This document shows positions 34,041-46,210 of a DNA stretch of 64,000 nucleotides, piece after piece. The position numbers and the translations under genes were made by a program. Under the pieces are notes generated by a model. The model worked only from the letters and a program-made list of their open reading frames with translations. It had not been told where the DNA came from and did no database searches. Numbering within the stretch: position 1 is the stretch's first letter; each line of letters opens with the position of its first letter. The DNA comes from Blasia pusilla. Taxonomy: Eukaryota > Marchantiophyta > Marchantiopsida > Blasiales. The DNA is taken from assembly GCA_050084515.1 (NCBI GenBank), contig CM114273.1:10478001-10542000 (forward strand), in the 5' to 3' direction.

Positions 34041-35230
34041 CGGAGTCCTACTACTACCTACCACTTGCGACTATCCCGTCCCATTTTGCCCGCATTGCTG
34101 CTGCCTGCTGCATGATCCGCTGCTGAGGATCCGTCAACCCTTCTCATAGCTTGTAAGGACTCCCTTCTTGTTGAGGCTAGAGCAGTTCTTCCCGCTTTCT
34201 CTTCCCTAGTTACCTCCAGACAGTCTGGGCTCCAATCTTCTTTGATGGAAGCCCACTTTGATGCATTTTTTAGAGCTACTATGTCAGACAGGAATATCCC
34301 CATGGAGGTTCGGGCCCGTATTCGCTCTTGCTCCGGAAAGGGGGCAGGCTCATGGGTGGGGGCTCGTCCCCTCATCCTGGCTTTCCGCATCGCACCGCTT
34401 ACCTACACTACAGCGATGAGGTTCCGACTGGGCCTGCCCCAACCAACGGTGGTTGGTTCGACACATTGCGAGTGTCGCCGGAGTGTGGATCCACTTGGTG
34501 TGCATTTGGCACGGTGTCCAGTTGGGGGTGAGAGGATAGCCACTCACGATGCAGTGCAGGATATTATGTTCTCTATTGCTCGGGAGAGTGGATTCCATGT
34601 ACAAAGAGAGAGGCACTACTCCATGCGGGATTCCCTTATCCGTGCTGATCTCTACCTGACGAGGGAGTCTGAGGTGGTGGTAGCGGATGTTGTAGTGACG
34701 GATCCTACACGGGAGGCGGTGCGAGCCCAAGCGGTAGCACAAGGGAGATTGGTACAAGGAGCGGCGGTGGCGGCGGTCAAGAAGACCCACATTTATAGTC
34801 AACTTCATGACGGGCATCGATTTATCCCCCTAGCCATTGAGATGTACGGAGCGATGGGGGAGAGGTTTGACTTGTTCCTTACGGATTGCACCCATCATAT
34901 CCAATCGAGAAATGGGTTGTCCTTAGCCACTACGATACTTTATTGTAGGCAACGGGTCTCCATAGCTTTGCAGCGCGCCCAGGCAAATGGGCTTCTGCGG
35001 CGGGCTCAGGCGGTTGGAGACGCCAATGCTAGTAGCCCACTTAGTAGTAGTCATAGTTCTCTAGGTGTTGCTGATATTGTCTTTGTTGTTGGTGATTTTG
35101 GTCGTTAGGGGGGAAGGCCCCCTTCTTTCTCCTCGGGGCCGGTTCCGGGCTCTTGAGGTCTATTTTTTGGGTCTCCATGCCCCCTCTTTTGTATTGTGAT
35201 GGGTTTTCCATCCTTTATCTACATATATAT
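34041..35230 (+). mobile_element. LINE-like element, C-terminal ORF part and 3' end
   Basis: 5'-truncated non-LTR-type copy. It contains the ORF at 34242-35108 (listed separately) and a 3' tail ending 'gatgggttttccatcc..acatatatatattttatt'. The same tail ends the copies at 11797-12301 and 44026-44430. The three copies share a 3' end and differ in 5' extent, as expected for target-primed reverse transcription. Confidence 0.75.
34242..35108 (+). pseudogene. C-terminal fragment of LINE-like polyprotein with zinc-knuckle and nuclease-like region
   Basis: 288 open codons, and the frame stays open upstream to a TGA near 34110. 'GAGSWVGARP' and 'MRFRLGLPQP' are typical of the region after the RT thumb in a non-LTR family found in many eukaryotes. 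'CECRRSVDPLGVHLARCPVGGERIATHDAV' in part gives a C-x-C...H-x3-C zinc site. 'IRADLYLTRESEVVVADVVVTDP' in part looks like the core of a restriction-like (PD-D/ExK) endonuclease, which would nick the target. The remaining 'SQLHDGHRFIPLAIEMYGAMG' and 'ILYCRQRVSIALQRAQANG' are conserved among the three copies here. The RT itself is missing, so this is a fragment. The family assignment is by pattern memory. Confidence 0.65.
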
Positions 35231-36000
35231 ATTTTATTCCTTCGTCGGCCCTTTGTTGTCGTAGTATACTCCACCGCGTTTAGCGGTAGCCGCTCCTACC
35301 GCAACTATTGGATTAGGGTCTATTGCTGACCCCGCAGCCGTCGAGATAGCCGCCGCCAAGCGGTCGTGCCATTCTCACTCTGCCGGGACCAACTACTTTG
35401 GCCCTTTCGTGACTAACGACCCGCCTATTGTCTCCACGCAGTACGGCTACTACGGCCGCTGTCCTGCTGACTCCGTCGCCATGCTGACTGCATCTCCATT
35501 TGTCGTGTAGCTAGTCGTGGCTCCATTCCCTACCGCGTTCTAACTCAGTCTACCTTTGATGTTGTTGCCGCCCTAGCACCGTGACTACGAAGTTAGGAGC
35601 TGCTTACCACAATCATGGTCGTGGTTGACCGAGGAGCCGCGACCAAGGAGCCATGAAGGCCTTCCCATTTTCAGCCCTCTTCCATTCGTTGACCTAGTTC
35701 CATCCGCGGGCCAGCCATCGTCAATTGCCGTTGCTAAGTGGATAGTATGCAGTGATGACTCTTGCTTGGAGATGTGAGCCGTCGCCACAGTCTTGGCATG
35801 TTGGTCATTGACCAGAGGTGATTTGTTTTGGATTTATGGGGTTAGAGTTTTCTTTCCGTTGTGTTATGTCTTGAGATTGGTAGCTGCGCGATGACGATCC
35901 AACATCGTGCCGTGACGCCTCTAGCCGCTCGTGGCTGCACCGCACCGTCTCGATCGCGGAGCCGCACCATTGCCCAGTGACAACTTATTTGCATTTTAGT
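35231..36000 (+). mobile_element. Remnant of gypsy leader
   Basis: Part of this, about 35830-35975, closely follows element 1 leader 14800-14970 ('gattggtagc(c/t)gc.cgacgacgatc..', 'gccgctcgtggc(c/t)gcac', 'gatcgcggagccgc'). The preceding G+C-rich, 'ccgc'-repetitive sequence is of the same character. The LINE-like copy probably inserted into this remnant. Confidence 0.6.
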
Positions 36001-37634
36001 TCTTATTATGTATTGCTTTACCTACACTTACATACATAACATTCATCTCCTATCTATTGGCTGCACTGGTGCTTTCCACCACATGTTCCTTCAAATGAAC
36101 TTGTCCATTCAATTGTGATAAGTGAAATAACTACTTGCATCACCAGTCACTTCAAGTGTGCATTAACAAGCTTACTCACATCTGCATACTCACGACCAAC
36201 CCATGAACATCAACAAGTGATGCAACCTATGTATTATCTCTCTCTTTCATCACAAGTACCAGATATCATAAATCTATGCTGTTGTTGCATGTTTGCAACA
36301 TGCTCTCTTCAAATTAATGTTGCCTCACTTCATGCACAACTCTTCATTTTTTCATTGCATTTAAATGATTGCATTCAATGGCCCTAACCCTAATTACCAC
36401 AAGAGTACTTTCCCATCATGGTGCATCATTACTCTCATACTTACTACAACATCCAACTATGCTTTAAGCATATCTTATTACCTGCCATTCTTACTTATAG
36501 AGCCACCTCCTCAACAACATGAATTCTACACACTTCATCTACTTACCACTATGCCTCAATATCATCCCCAATATATCTTACATCAACCCCCGTGAAGGGT
36601 CTCTTAAAGGGTAGACTCTATCCTTAAATAATTATGTTGTGGTCTTTGTATATTTTTGTAAATACCTTCCCTATTCTTCACCTATTCAATCTGGCCGATC
36701 ATAATTCATTTAATTTTTTTTTTTTTTCATTTAGAATCCCATAACCAGATCTATTCTAGGCTGCAGGCTTGTTGTCTAGGACGTCACAAAACCCTGCCGA
36801 GACGTTGCTCTAATCTCTGCAAGAAGACATGAAGACGCGAGTTGGTTCCCTACATCCCAAAGACCCTAAAATTGAGACACCGAGGAGCGGGCCAAAGTTG
36901 AAGGCGCGGGAAGGCAAGTTCATGATCAGACATACCTCCACTGGCCTGAGCTGAATACAGTTTCTGATCGCACCATAGCCAAGCTCTGATCCATTTTGCA
37001 ATACTCGGCTAATAATGAGGTGTGGTCCTAAAACTTTGCGTAGAGTTGTTCAATTTGGTTCAGTTTTATCATCGATTGCGACGACAGAGATCTTTACAGG
37101 CAGTCGCATACGTCCCCCGCGGAGAGTCAAGACCGATATTGTTTTTCACTTTGTGAAGCGGCGTGGAGACTGTCATGGACTCTCAGGCATTTTTTAGGAT
37201 TACTTTATTCAAATGCCCTCTCTCCGTGATTTGAGTTTCTGCCCGGCGTCTCTATTGTGAGCGGGGCGTTGATTTTTCGGGATAAGAATTTGAAGAATGC
37301 ATTTAGGGATGACTGGTGGAGGGAGGGACTTGCTTTTAATTGCGGCTGGTGACGGCTTCTCCACTTCCTCGTGAATGCGTCTGTGCGGAGGGTATTGATC
37401 CCTCGCCACATGTAAGAATGTGGAAGAGAAAGTGGAACTAAAAACGAACGGCTCGTTATCGGTGGCAGGATCTGGAAGGACTCGATTTCGTTGCTCTCCA
37501 TAAAGCCTGTGGAGTGTGTCATGTGGAAATCTTTCCTGGATTTTGAGTGAGTTGTTGAGTGCGATCCTTCCACTCGCGGCGTAGCTGTGAAGCAGTGGTT
37601 TGGCTTTTGGAGGCTGTTGTGCTGTAATTGGCTC
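36001..37634. other. Intergenic region and upstream region of TAF12
   Basis: 36000-36600 is AT-rich with no gene. A T-run lies at about 36715-36728. From about 37000 the base composition rises and leads into the TAF12 start. The 48 codons upstream of 37635 are open in frame but begin in likely 5' leader. Confidence 0.5.
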
Positions 37635-40600
37635 ATGGCTAGTCAAGCCCCTACAGCTGGTTCGACTTCCCAGGTTTCATCGTCTGCGGCACCGGTGCTC
37701 TCTCCTGCCCTGCAACATCCGTCGATGGCTGGTTCATCATCGTCGGGGGGGTCTGGGTTAGCTTCTTCTCTAGTTTCAGGATTGGTTTCATCGCTGGGAA
37801 CCATGGCTTCTTCGATGTCAGGATCGATTTCTTCCCAGGTATCAGCTACGTCGACTCCGGGATCGAACACATCACAACAAAACGCTCCAAGTCAACAGCA
37901 GCAGCAGGCCATTCCAAACCCTACCAGTCAGGCGGCGATGCTCAGTCACCATGTGAGTCTGCAAACGTATCAACAGGGTTTACAAAACCAGCAGCAGGGC
38001 AGTGCAGCGACGCACATGCAGTCCCAGATTCACAATTCCATGCCTGGAGGTCAGAATGTCGGCCAAGCGCCGTCGGTACAACTTCAGCCTCAACAGCAGC
38101 AAATTTTGCACTCAAGCCAACCGACTTTAGGGCAGAGCCAGCACTTGTCGCCACAGATTTTGAACCAAAATCAGCAGCAAAAGCAGCAGCAAGGAAGGCA
38201 GGCACAATATCCACAAACTATGCAGATAAATTCGTCTCAAGCACAACAGGGTGTTTCACTCCAGCCGGGTACAATGGCCTCTCAGATCCCACGAACTCCA
38301 TCAGCTCAGCGCCTCTTACAACTTCAGCAGAGCGGTGCTGTAGGTGTCGGCATGAGGACTTCATCTTCTGTGCCAGGCGGTGGTCACTTCAGCCAACAGG
38401 TGTCTCCGGCGATCTCCGGATCCGTCCCAGTATCATCTCCGGGAAGTGCATCTATGTCTGCCAACTCCTCTCTACAACAGCAGCAGATTTTAGCTCACAG
38501 AAACAATCAAAATCAACAGCAACAAACCAACTTGTCTTCCCAACAAAGACCTCAGCAAGCAACACAGCTAGCAGGTCAACTTTCCCAGCAGAATCAGCAC
38601 TCTATGCAAGGTCAACAAGTTTCGCTTCAAAACCAATCCCTTCAGCAGCAGGTGCATTCGTCATCGCGGTCTTCTCTTTATTCTCAGCCCCAACAGTCTG
38701 TGGGTTCTCAATTTGGGCATCATTTGCAACAGACAGGGTCTTCTAGACTCAGCACAGCTGGGGGAACACCACAGGGTCAAAGTCCAGGGCTTCCTTCCAT
38801 GTTTGTAGGGCTACCATCACAGCTGACTACCTCGCAACAAGCATTGCAGGTAAGATTACTTTCTTATTTATTGGAGTCTACCAAGTCTTTACTAAGGGAC
38901 TGGAGTTTTCTCACTATAATCACTTGCATTTTCCCGTTGTTGAGGAGAAATTGTGAGGAATCTGAAGGTGGTTCAATTTGGCTCTCTGTTTTGTGCAAAT
39001 AATATGAATCAAAAGGCCAGACAAAAGCAAGCTCAAGGGCAAACTTCACTTTTCCAAAGTGGTGCCACTGCAAGTCCAAGCATTCAAGGGTTGCCAACAA
39101 TGAACATGATAGGGTCAGTTGGTCTCGCTGCCCCTGGTGGGCTTTCCACACAACTTGCTCGAGTGTCCACTCCACTCTCTGTCCAGCAACAGCAACAGCG
39201 CATGCAGCAGGCCAGTTCAAGGCCACAGCAGACTCAGCAACAGCAACAGTCACACCTCACTTCTCCGCCTGTGCGTTGATTGAAATTTTTTCCATTGAAT
39301 TTTGAAGGTCACTGTGTTCAAAGTAACCATGTCACGGGTTTCTTTTGTAGCAGAGTTGCTAATCTTTACAATGGCAGCAGTATCCAATGTCTTTCTATTA
39401 GAATAAGTGGAGGAGGGTTTGTTTCTCCTGATTATCATTGTCTGTGGAGTTCTTGTAGAGAGAGTGCTGCAAGCAAATTTCAGGTCTGTTTATATGAGGT
39501 TGCCTTTGGTTACAGTCCTTCCCCACTTATTTAGCATCGTGTTGGTGCAGAAGTCACAAACTTTCCAACAGGTATCAAGATTACCATCCGTAAGCTCTGT
39601 GGGTTCACAATTGCAGACCTTAGCATCTGGACAGCAGACAAGTTCTTTGCTACCACAAGCACAGTCTTGGCTTCCAGGTGGGCAGATGAAGCCAATGCAC
39701 AATCAGACCCCCTCAGTTCCTTATCACTCTCAACTTCAGCAACAGCAGCTTCAAGCATCTCAGCAACGGCCTCAGCAACAGCAGGTCTCATCTCAATCAC
39801 AGCAGCAGCAACTGACCCCATCATCTTCACCTTCACCTTCAGCTTCACCTTCAGCTTCCCCTTCCCCTTCCCCTTCACCTGCACCTGCACCATCACAGCA
39901 ACAGCAACAACAAGAACAAGAACAACAACAACAAGAACAACAAGTACAACAAGTACAACAGCAGCAGCAACAACAACAACAACAACAGCAGCAGCAGCAG
40001 CAACAGCAACAATCACCTCAGCAACATCAACAAGCATTGCCTCCACAGGCACAGGCACAGGTACCACAGCAACAGCAACGCCCTCAGCTTGGTATGAACC
40101 AAAGGCCAGCAACACCAGCTGTTCCTTCACAAGTAACTCCAGCAGGCTCAACGGTGCTCCCTTGTTCTGCCAGTCCCAGCAGCAAAGTGCCAGATTCGAG
40201 AGGGCAAATTCTCGGGAAAAGGAGCATTCAAGATCTTGTCTCACAAGTATGTGAATTTCTTGGTCAACCTATCAGCCTTTAGACCAAATGCATCTCTGTA
40301 AATAGGGACTGATCAACTTTGTTACAGATTGATCCACAGGAAAAGCTGGACCCAGATGTGGAGGACGTTCTTCTGGAGATAGCAGATGATTTTGTTGAAA
40401 CGGTACTGTCTTCGATATGGTTTCACTTTTTTGAAAAATTGTAGATCCTTGTTAGGGGTGTCAAATTTCAACACTGTTTCTTCTCTTCAGTGTGCTTTGC
40501 CAAGCACTGAAGTACACATTTCTTCATTTCCTCCTTGTGTACTGCTGGATGTGTGTCGCCAAAGTGGTTCTTTTACCTTTGTTATGGTGAAAGAACCACT

Positions 40601-43101
40601 TTGATGATGGCTCTTGGGATGTCTGTGTACTGATGATGGGCTCTACTGGTTTCCCTATTCTAAGGCTTCTAGCGTAGCCATAGTAGCAGTGTGATATTAA
40701 AAGATCAAATTGCCATGATCACCTAGATAATTAAGTTTTATCTTTAAAGTTCGTAGTTTCATCTGTGGTCTAGGATTTCTAATGGAGAAGAGATTTGTTG
40801 AGAAGGAGCTGTCGACTTAATGAGATGTATATGGTGTCTGGCCATTGCAGGTTACATCTTTTGCCTGTGTATTGGCAAAGCATCGCAAATCATCAATGTT
40901 GGAAGCCAAAGATGTCTTGCTCCATCTAGGTGTTTATGCAGACTCTTTCATACCTCTGTAATCCTTGGACTTTTTAAGGTCTTGTTGGTTTCTTCTTGTC
41001 TTGTCAGATGAACAGAAGGAGGGATGTGCATTTTGCATTAAAGAGAAATAAAAGTTTTGTGTGGACAGAGTTGGACATTAAGAACATGTTACTTGTCCAG
41101 GTCGTTTTTCTTTTCCCTTTTGTCTTGTTAGTGCCTGTCCCTCGATCTCTACTGTGGTGAAAAGTAAATCAGTCAAACACCTGTAAGACAAGAATTCATG
41201 ATGATAAACTTTAAATTGGTACCCACATTTTCATTCATTAACCTTATTAGCTTGTACTGGTTATAGCCAGTCTTGTATAAATAGCAATATAAATATATGA
41301 TCGTCTGTAGCCAACTTATACTTCAGCAACTGGGTCTGTTATTCTTGTTCAGAGCGTAACTGGCACATGACAATACCTGGGTTTGGTGGAGAAGAGTATC
41401 GTGCTTACAAGAAGCCTGTGAGTATGAATTTAGTCATGTAGGTCAGTTGTATCAGTATTGAAATTGTCTATTGGACTTCATGACCTGTGGAAGGACAGAG
41501 TGGTTTGGATCTTTGAACAGGAGGCATGCTGTTTTCTTTTGTGGACAGAACTGGTTTCATAAGGTCCTTCTGAAGCTTCACGATGGGTCTGAAGAAATCA
41601 AATTCCGGCAAACTGTAGTGGAGAAATGATAAATAAAGTAGAAAGTCGGAAGATAGTAACTTTCAAAAATTTACTCAAATGATTCTACTGAACTGAAACT
41701 CAACCCCACCAATATAGTATTAAAATAGCAAAACTCAGGATTTTCTTCTACCTATTCCACTCAACTGAAAATGAGCATTGCATTTTTTTTCTGATTCAAC
41801 CAGTGCCATAACCATAAGTTTGTTCCGTAATAGATACTTCAGCAAAGACTGTTTTATATATATATATATATATAGCAGTGGATCAAAGAACTTCAGCTCA
41901 TCCTTCAGTTGTATATGCCCTTCTCCAGCTGATTATGGATTGAGACCCGGTATGCAGCCATCAGAGACTCCTTGGCCAGACAATTTAAGGATTGATAGAG
42001 GAATTCTGGGTGTCCTTGAGAAGACTGGTTTATTGGGTTCTCCAAGGTAGTGGGCAATGTATCCAAAACACCTAATAGATGTTACAATAAGAGCTTTATC
42101 GAACCTTTTATCAAATTCGTCATATGCAAGGAAAACCTTATTAATCATCATTTCAGTAGTTGTAACTTAATTGTTAAGGAGGAGACTGGGCATCAAGGTT
42201 TATTTTTAGTAGAAAAGGAATCTGCAGCTTTTGGCTTTTTCACTCGCGCGAGTAGAATATCTGAAATGTAATCAGAAATCATTCATAAATCATCTACGTA
42301 GACATTATGCTTGTCTTTGGTGAAAGACTGACGAGGTGATGACTTGATTTATCTTAAACAGCAGTCCTCTGCTGTAGCTCTAGGAAGAAGCTCTTTTCCT
42401 CATTGACATGCGTTTTAACAAGAATGCTTTAACTAACTCTGAATCTGATCAAGTTGGTTGGGGACTTGGGTGCTGGATTGTTCTTTGCAGTCTGTGAGTG
42501 AGACTCATAAGCAGCGGCTGGCACTGGTATGCTCTATCAAGCCTTGACATCCTGTGTAGCAAAATATCTAGAAGTCTCTGGATCAATTAGTTGTCATTCT
42601 CCTTTGATGGTCTTTCGATGACAACCTGTGTAAAAAAACACCTAGAGGCGATGTTGATATCAATTAGTCACTTGATTCCTATTTATGTAAGAAACGTTTT
42701 TTTTTTTTCACATGTACCCTTGCATCTCTGTTTTTCGTGACTGTCAGTTTAGTATGGTTTTAGCTCATTTTGTCACCTGGAGCCTCTTAGGACTGAATGC
42801 TTAGAAATCTTGGGCTCACCATGTGGACCTTATACTAAAAGTGGTTAAGTACAATCATGCTGTGACTGTTTGACAAGCGACCTGCTTGCATTCAAATATG
42901 TAGTACCTAGAGTATTAACTTACTTTTGTGCACACCATGCAGGTTCGAAAATCTGTAGCATCCATACAGCAAATTCAGGAGCTCAGCAATTCAAAAGTCC
43001 CTGGGATACCAGGAACAGAAAAAGCTAACTCTGGATCACAACCACCAAAATCGACAGCTACTCCTGCCCCGTTGATATCTCCTAGGAACCGTGTGCAATA
43101 A
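37635..43101 (+). CDS. TAF12: TFIID/SAGA subunit 12 (TAF12), eight exons
   Basis: Model: join(37635..38849, 39016..39270, 39572..40246, 40328..40402, 40851..40929, 41353..41417, 42491..42526, 42943..43101), 2559 nt, 852 residues. The histone fold is decisive: '[10 protein letters not shown]' | '[20 protein letters not shown]' | '[20 protein letters not shown]' | '[17 protein letters not shown]', the TAF12 signature that pairs with TAF4 in TFIID. The N-terminal 600 or so residues are Gln/Ser/Pro-rich, with a poly-Gln tract near 39955-40010. Exon 7 is a 36-nt micro-exon ([12 protein letters not shown]) matching the conserved 'H-K-x-R-L' after the fold. All phases fit. The exon 2 acceptor is uncertain: 39016 or 38968 both keep the frame, and the exon 2 donor is the weaker GTGCGT. 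Start at 37635 chosen because 'MASQ' opens the low-complexity N-terminus; an in-frame ATG at 37587 also exists. Confidence 0.92.
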
Positions 43102-43840
43102 GAGTGAAAATACGAAGACCAGCTTGTTTCTCCCACTGCATTGTAAATATACACTGAGCGCAATCCTTCCATTTTTTAAGGCCAATGATACATCCCAGCT
43201 AGTGTAGGAGGATGGCCCTGGGACTAGATATCCTGGCTTTCTGAGGGGGTTGGAATGTTTAGTAGTGAATGACAGTTTCAGATCCTTCAAAGCTATGCTC
43301 CCATGACGACAGGATCCAGATTCATAGGAGGTTAGCAAATCGCCTTCAAGAATGTCTTTTTCAACCAGCTCCCTGTTAATATGTATGTTGGAGCTTGCTC
43401 AAACTTCCCTCAACTTTCTTTCTTCTGACACAAGTGTGGAAGAATGAGAAGAGGTGATGGTTAGGGATTAAGGTACTAATGAACACTACTCTAAGCATGT
43501 CAAGAATGTGGTTGTAAATAGATTTCATTTTAAATCTTAAAACATCATCACATCACAAATATTGTTCTCTGTGAAGATCACTGAGAAAGGTTACAATGGA
43601 TTGTCCGAGTTTCCTACGATGCTGGAACGCCAAAAGTAATCATTGTACATATCATTTATCCCTCATTGGGCGACTGATACTGTGTGGCAGTACGTAAGAA
43701 TTGCGGAATGAAAATAAAATGAATTGAAACTGTGTTTGTACTGTCTGTTGATAGATTAAAAGCATAAAGCCGCGATGGTAATTGTTACTTCAGAAATGTC
43801 TCATAGCTACGGATCTTTTCAAATCTATGCAAGATGGAAT
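43102..43840 (+). other. 3' untranslated and downstream region of TAF12
   Basis: AT-rich sequence after the TAA, with a possible poly(A) signal 'aatgaaaataaaatgaa' near 43707-43723. No other gene is visible. Confidence 0.5.
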
Positions 43841-43984
43841 GTTAGTAGCATTGAGTAATGGTCATAAACGGAACATTGATCATGATCTAATCTGGATTGT
43901 CCGTATGAGTCGGTTAGTAGCAGTGATTAATGGTCATAAACGGTATATTGATCATGATATAATCTAGATTGTCCATATGGGTCG
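43841..43984 (+). repeat. 72-bp tandem duplication
   Basis: Units 43841-43912 and 43913-43984 both start 'gttagtagca' and end in 'gtcg', and share 'atggtcataaacgg', 'attgatcatgat' and 'gattgtcc'. About ten differences are seen by eye. It directly precedes the truncated LINE-like copy. Confidence 0.9.
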
Positions 43985-44025
43985 GTCGGTGTGATCGACT
44001 ATTGGATTGTCGACTACAGTCGACT

Positions 44026-44430
44026 ACACGAGGGACACATCTTCATCCCCCTGGCCATAGAGATGTATGGGGTTATGGGGGAGAGGTTCGACTCGTTCCT
44101 TACGGATTGCGCCCATCATCTCCACTTGAGAAATGGGTTGTCCTTAGCTATTGCAATTCTGTATTGTAGGCAGCGGGTCTCCATAGCGTTGCAGCGTGCC
44201 CAGGCTAATGGGATTTTTGGTATGGCTCAGTGTGGGAGACGCCGGCGCTAGAGGCCCACTTAGTAGTAGTCATAGCTCTCTTGTTGTTGCTGATATTGTC
44301 TCTGCTGTTGGTGAGTTTCGTCGTTAGGAGGGGGAATGCCCCCTTCTTCCTTTTCTGGTCTTGTTGTGGCCTTCAGGTTTTGACTCTTTGAGTCCCCCCT
44401 CTTTTGTACTTCCGATGGGTTTTCCATCAC
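44026..44430 (+). mobile_element. 5'-truncated LINE-like copy (3' end)
   Basis: 'GHIFIPLAIEMYGVMGERFDSFL', 'RNGLSLAIAILYCRQRVSIA' and the tail 'cccccctcttttgtac..gatgggttttccatc' match 34790-35215. The copy begins abruptly at 'cgagggacacatcttcat' near 44026 and has a frameshift near 44240. Same 3' end as the other two copies. Confidence 0.85.
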
Positions 44431-46210
44431 TCGTTTTTATCGAAGTGCATCTTCTTTTCTATTGGATTGTCTACTATCAATCAGCAATCTGCTGATTTGT
44501 TTCGCTGTACTAATTAATTTCCAACACTCCCACTCAGGTGAAGAAACCAGCCATTTTCAGCACTAGCTAATTCTAGAGAGCTAGTATGTTTCTGATGAGA
44601 ATCTTTTTCTAAACCCTTAGTACAAATGTCTGCACTTATCTCTGCAGTTGAATTATAGGTCAAAATAATTTGGCCACTTGATCTTTGATATAGTGGTATT
44701 GAATGTCGATGTGTTGGGTGTGGTCATGTTGTTTTGTGGAGGTGACCAAAGCGATAGCACTCTGGTTGTCGCAGAAGATTTCAACTATCTTATGAGAAAA
44801 ACCAATTTCATAAAGTAATCTTATGATCCAAATAGCCTCAGTGCTAGTTTCAGTCATTGCAATGTACTCATACTCGGTACTTTAAAGGGCAACTGACTTT
44901 TGTTTTCTACTTGCCCAACTAACTGGTCCTCATGCAAGGAGAAAGCAAAATCCGCTAGTAGATTTCCGGGAGTCAATATTGTCTCCATAGGTAGCATTAG
45001 AATATCCTTGAAGATGAAAAGGAGTAGATGAGCGCTGATATTGGAGAAAGTAATGTTTTGTCCCTTGAAGATACCTGAAAATCCGCTTGACAATAGTCCA
45101 TTGTATAGGACCAGGATTAGTCATTGCACAGTGCTAACAAAATAGGCAATATCTGGGCAAGTGCACACCATTGCCCATATTAAACTTCATGTAGCACTTT
45201 TATAAGGAATAGAAGACATTGCTCCGATGTCAGCAGGATGAAGAGGAGATTGTTCTTTACTAAGATGATGTCCAGAATCAAAGGGAGTGGAAATAGGTTT
45301 GCAGCCCATAATGTTGAACTGTTTGAGTTTGTTGGTGATGTATGTTGTCTGGTTGAGCCGGATCCATCCTTGTTGCCGGTCTCATTGGATATGCATTCCC
45401 AGAACATGATAAGCCTCACTAAGATCAGTCATTTCAAACTCTTGGCAGAGCTTGGTTTCGACAAAATGAAGCAATGTAGAACTGGAGCTGACGATGACAA
45501 TATCATCCACGTATAGAGCAAGGATAAGAAAATTGGAGCCCTTGTTCATAATGTAAATATTAGAGTCACCAGTGGTGCTGAAAGAACCAATGTCAAGTAA
45601 AACATAGTGACAACGTTCGTACCACATACGGGCTGATTGCTTCAAACCATAAATGGATCTACCTATAAGGTAGACCAAGTTATTATTGGGAAGTGGCAAG
45701 CCTGGAGGAAGAGCCATGTAGATCCTGTGTTGCAAGAACCCATATAGAAAAGAGAGATTACATCTAATTGATGTAAATCCAGGGTAAAGTAAGCTGCGAT
45801 AACAATAAGAATACGAAGAGATTGAAGTTTAACAATAGGAGAAAAAGTCTCTTCGTAATCAAGATCAAGAACTTGAGTAAATCCTTTAGCAACAAGTCAG
45901 GCTTCGTACTTGTGGATCTTGCCATCCAAATTAGGTTTAATTTAAAAAACCCAACGGCGTCCAAATGTGCTTTGATTAGGAGGAAGGGGAACTAACGTCT
46001 AAGCCTTCATTTGAGCCATATTCTGAAGTTCAGCGGAAATGGCAGCCTGCCAATGTGAGGAATTAGGTCAAGAGATAGCTTCTTCACAAGATTAGAGTTC
46101 GAGAGAAGAACTGGTAGAAGAGAGCAAGGCCCAACGCTTCTCTATAGTTCGTTTCTTGTTCTTCTCAACTTCAATAAGTGTATCGTAACGCTCAACAACC
46201 CGAGTAATTC
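44431..46210 (-). mobile_element. Truncated copia element (reverse transcriptase to 3' LTR piece)
   Basis: Minus strand: 'GFTQVLDLDYEETFSPIVKL' and 'LHQLDV' open the RT; 'GLPLPNNNLVYLIGRSIYGLKQSARMWY' in part and 'LALYVDDIVIV' (45382-45735) give the YVDD site; 'RIFRYLQGTKHYF', 'DSRKSTSGFCF' and 'TETSTEAIWIIRLLYEIGF' are RNase H. A purine tract (GAGTGGGAG, plus 44527-44535) is followed by the first about 90 bases of an LTR (TGTTGGAAATTAATTAG, plus end 44526), which is cut by the LINE tail. The 5' half is missing beyond about 46210. Many stops. Confidence 0.85.

Noticed and set aside
39531-40244. 237-codon minus-strand frame and a 195-codon alternative plus frame
   Set aside because: Both are shadows of the low-complexity TAF12 exon 3; the composition follows the CAA/CAG and TCA repeats.
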